From Pseudomonas rubra (GTDB taxonomy: Bacteria; Pseudomonadota; Gammaproteobacteria; Pseudomonadales; Pseudomonadaceae), in contig NZ_JAMDGZ010000032.1 of assembly GCF_028656935.1 (NCBI RefSeq), positions 1 through 64,000 of the forward strand: DNA of 64,000 bases. Reading direction: 5' to 3'. Under the pieces are notes generated by a model that made no database searches, was not told the DNA's origin, and saw only the letters and a list, made by a program, of their open reading frames with translations. Positions 63,475 through 64,000 of the stretch are shown piece after piece. Numbering within the stretch: the stretch's first letter is position 1; every line of letters starts with the position of its first letter. A program made the translations under genes and the position numbers.

Positions 63475-63598
63475 GTAACTGTAGCGATGAGTGCCTGGCA
63501 CTCACTTGCGAACTGGGCGCTAATTTAACAAACATCGATGCTTCTGGGAAGCCCCCTACTGCACAAATTGTTGTTAAAACAGCTACTTACTTTGAATC

Positions 63599-63620
63599 GA
63601 GGCGCCAGCAAGGCGCCTCG
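63599..63620. terminator. Palindromic hairpin after the saccharopine dehydrogenase-like gene
   Basis: CGAGGCGCC and GGCGCCTCG form a perfect 9-bp stem around AGCAA, 23 bases past the stop of the minus-strand gene. There is no long T-run, so it is a weak or Rho-assisted terminator. Confidence 0.6.
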
Positions 63621-63642
63621 ACCCTTTACCGCAGGGTGAAAC

Positions 63643-64000
63643 TCAGTTCCACGGACGGTCGCCGTTCTCGTCCTTGACCCGCGTCGGCAGGCCCATCACG
63701 TCCAGCGCCTTGAGGAACGGCTCGGCCGGCAGCTCCTCGACGTTGACCATGCGCTGCACATCCCACTCGCCACGGGCAACCAGCAGCGCCGCCGCTACAG
63801 GCGGCACGCCTGCGGTGTAGGAAATGCCCTGGCTGTCGGTTTCGGCGTAAGCCTCTTCGTGATCCGCTACGTTGTAGATGAACACTTCTCGCGGCTGGCC
63901 GTCCTTGGTGCCTTTGACCAGGTCGCCGATGCAGGTCTTGCCGGTGTAACCCGGTGCCAGCGAGGACGGATCAGGCAATACGGCCTTGACCAGTTTGAGC
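63643..64000 (-). CDS. Saccharopine dehydrogenase family protein (C-terminal part)
   Basis: This is the last about 118 residues of a gene that runs off the right end of the window, the frame being open to position 64000. Its C-terminus TGKTCIGDLVKGTKDGQP, VFIYNVADHEEAYAETDSQG and TAGVPPVAAALLVARGEWD matches saccharopine dehydrogenase / carboxynorspermidine synthase-type proteins. Such a Pseudomonas gene often pairs with carboxynorspermidine decarboxylase, which would lie outside the window. A hairpin follows the stop. Confidence 0.85.
   Translation of the reverse strand, partial: LKLVKAVLPDPSSLAPGYTGKTCIGDLVKGTKDGQPREVFIYNVADHEEAYAETDSQGISYTAGVPPVAAALLVARGEWDVQRMVNVEELPAEPFLKALDVMGLPTRVKDENGDRPWN

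Overview
The window looks like chromosomal DNA of a Pseudomonas close to the P. putida group. The evidence is high GC with strong GC3 bias, several copies of the P. putida-type REP palindrome (two arm subfamilies), a lexA2-imuA-imuB-dnaE2 SOS cassette, a divergent ampR/ampC pair, and a gene repertoire typical of that genus. No phage, integron or CRISPR array was seen. One intact IS (IS1182-like) and one tRNA (tRNA-Gln) are present.

Layout. 1-3.6 kb: a chromate transporter gene (chrA) flanked by two related 59-bp intergenic repeats. The second repeat is interrupted by an IS1182-type insertion sequence with matched termini. 3.6-9.5 kb: small housekeeping and accessory genes (tyrosine phosphatase-like, arginase-family, Nudix, P-loop kinase-like, alpha/beta hydrolase, TetR regulator). 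9.5-16.2 kb: a MocR-type regulator broken by a one-base poly-C frameshift, an AhpD-like protein, and an acetoacetate utilisation locus (two CoA-transferase subunits, AtoE transporter, divergent LysR). 16.2-20.5 kb: a DUF2235 alpha/beta hydrolase, then a two-gene Septu-like cassette. Its first gene fuses a PtuB-like HNH domain to a PtuA-like ATPase and its second gene is a further HNH protein. 20.6-26.4 kb: the DNA-damage mutagenesis operon with a palindromic LexA2-type operator. 26.4-34.4 kb: HAD, DUF899 and bestrophin genes, then a compact trio. The trio is a 132-aa ubiquitin-like small protein ending in Gly-Gly, an 886-aa DUF4132-like protein and a ComEC-like metallo-beta-lactamase-fold protein.

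34.4-48.4 kb: ampR/ampC, GST, LuxR regulator, DmpA-type peptidase, ppnN, an SH3-domain membrane protein, a LysE exporter, and a five-gene operon (AhpD-like, acyl-CoA-dehydrogenase-like, ABC ATPase, Tat-type binding protein, permease) divergent from an AraC regulator. 48.8-57.4 kb: isochorismatase-like hydrolase, PAS-GGDEF cyclase, small proteins, TrmK, nitroreductase with divergent LysR, a methyltransferase. 57.5-64 kb: an OsmC-YcaO fusion, two tandem DUF1842 paralogues, a barstar-like immunity gene pair, MAPEG and LysE proteins, tRNA-Gln, and the end of a saccharopine-dehydrogenase-family gene running off the window.

The two best candidates for incompletely described systems are the HNH-ATPase/HNH cassette (17.4-20.5 kb) and the UBL-like/DUF4132/MBL trio (29.1-33.5 kb). 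Function is inferred from motifs and gene order only. No database search was possible.
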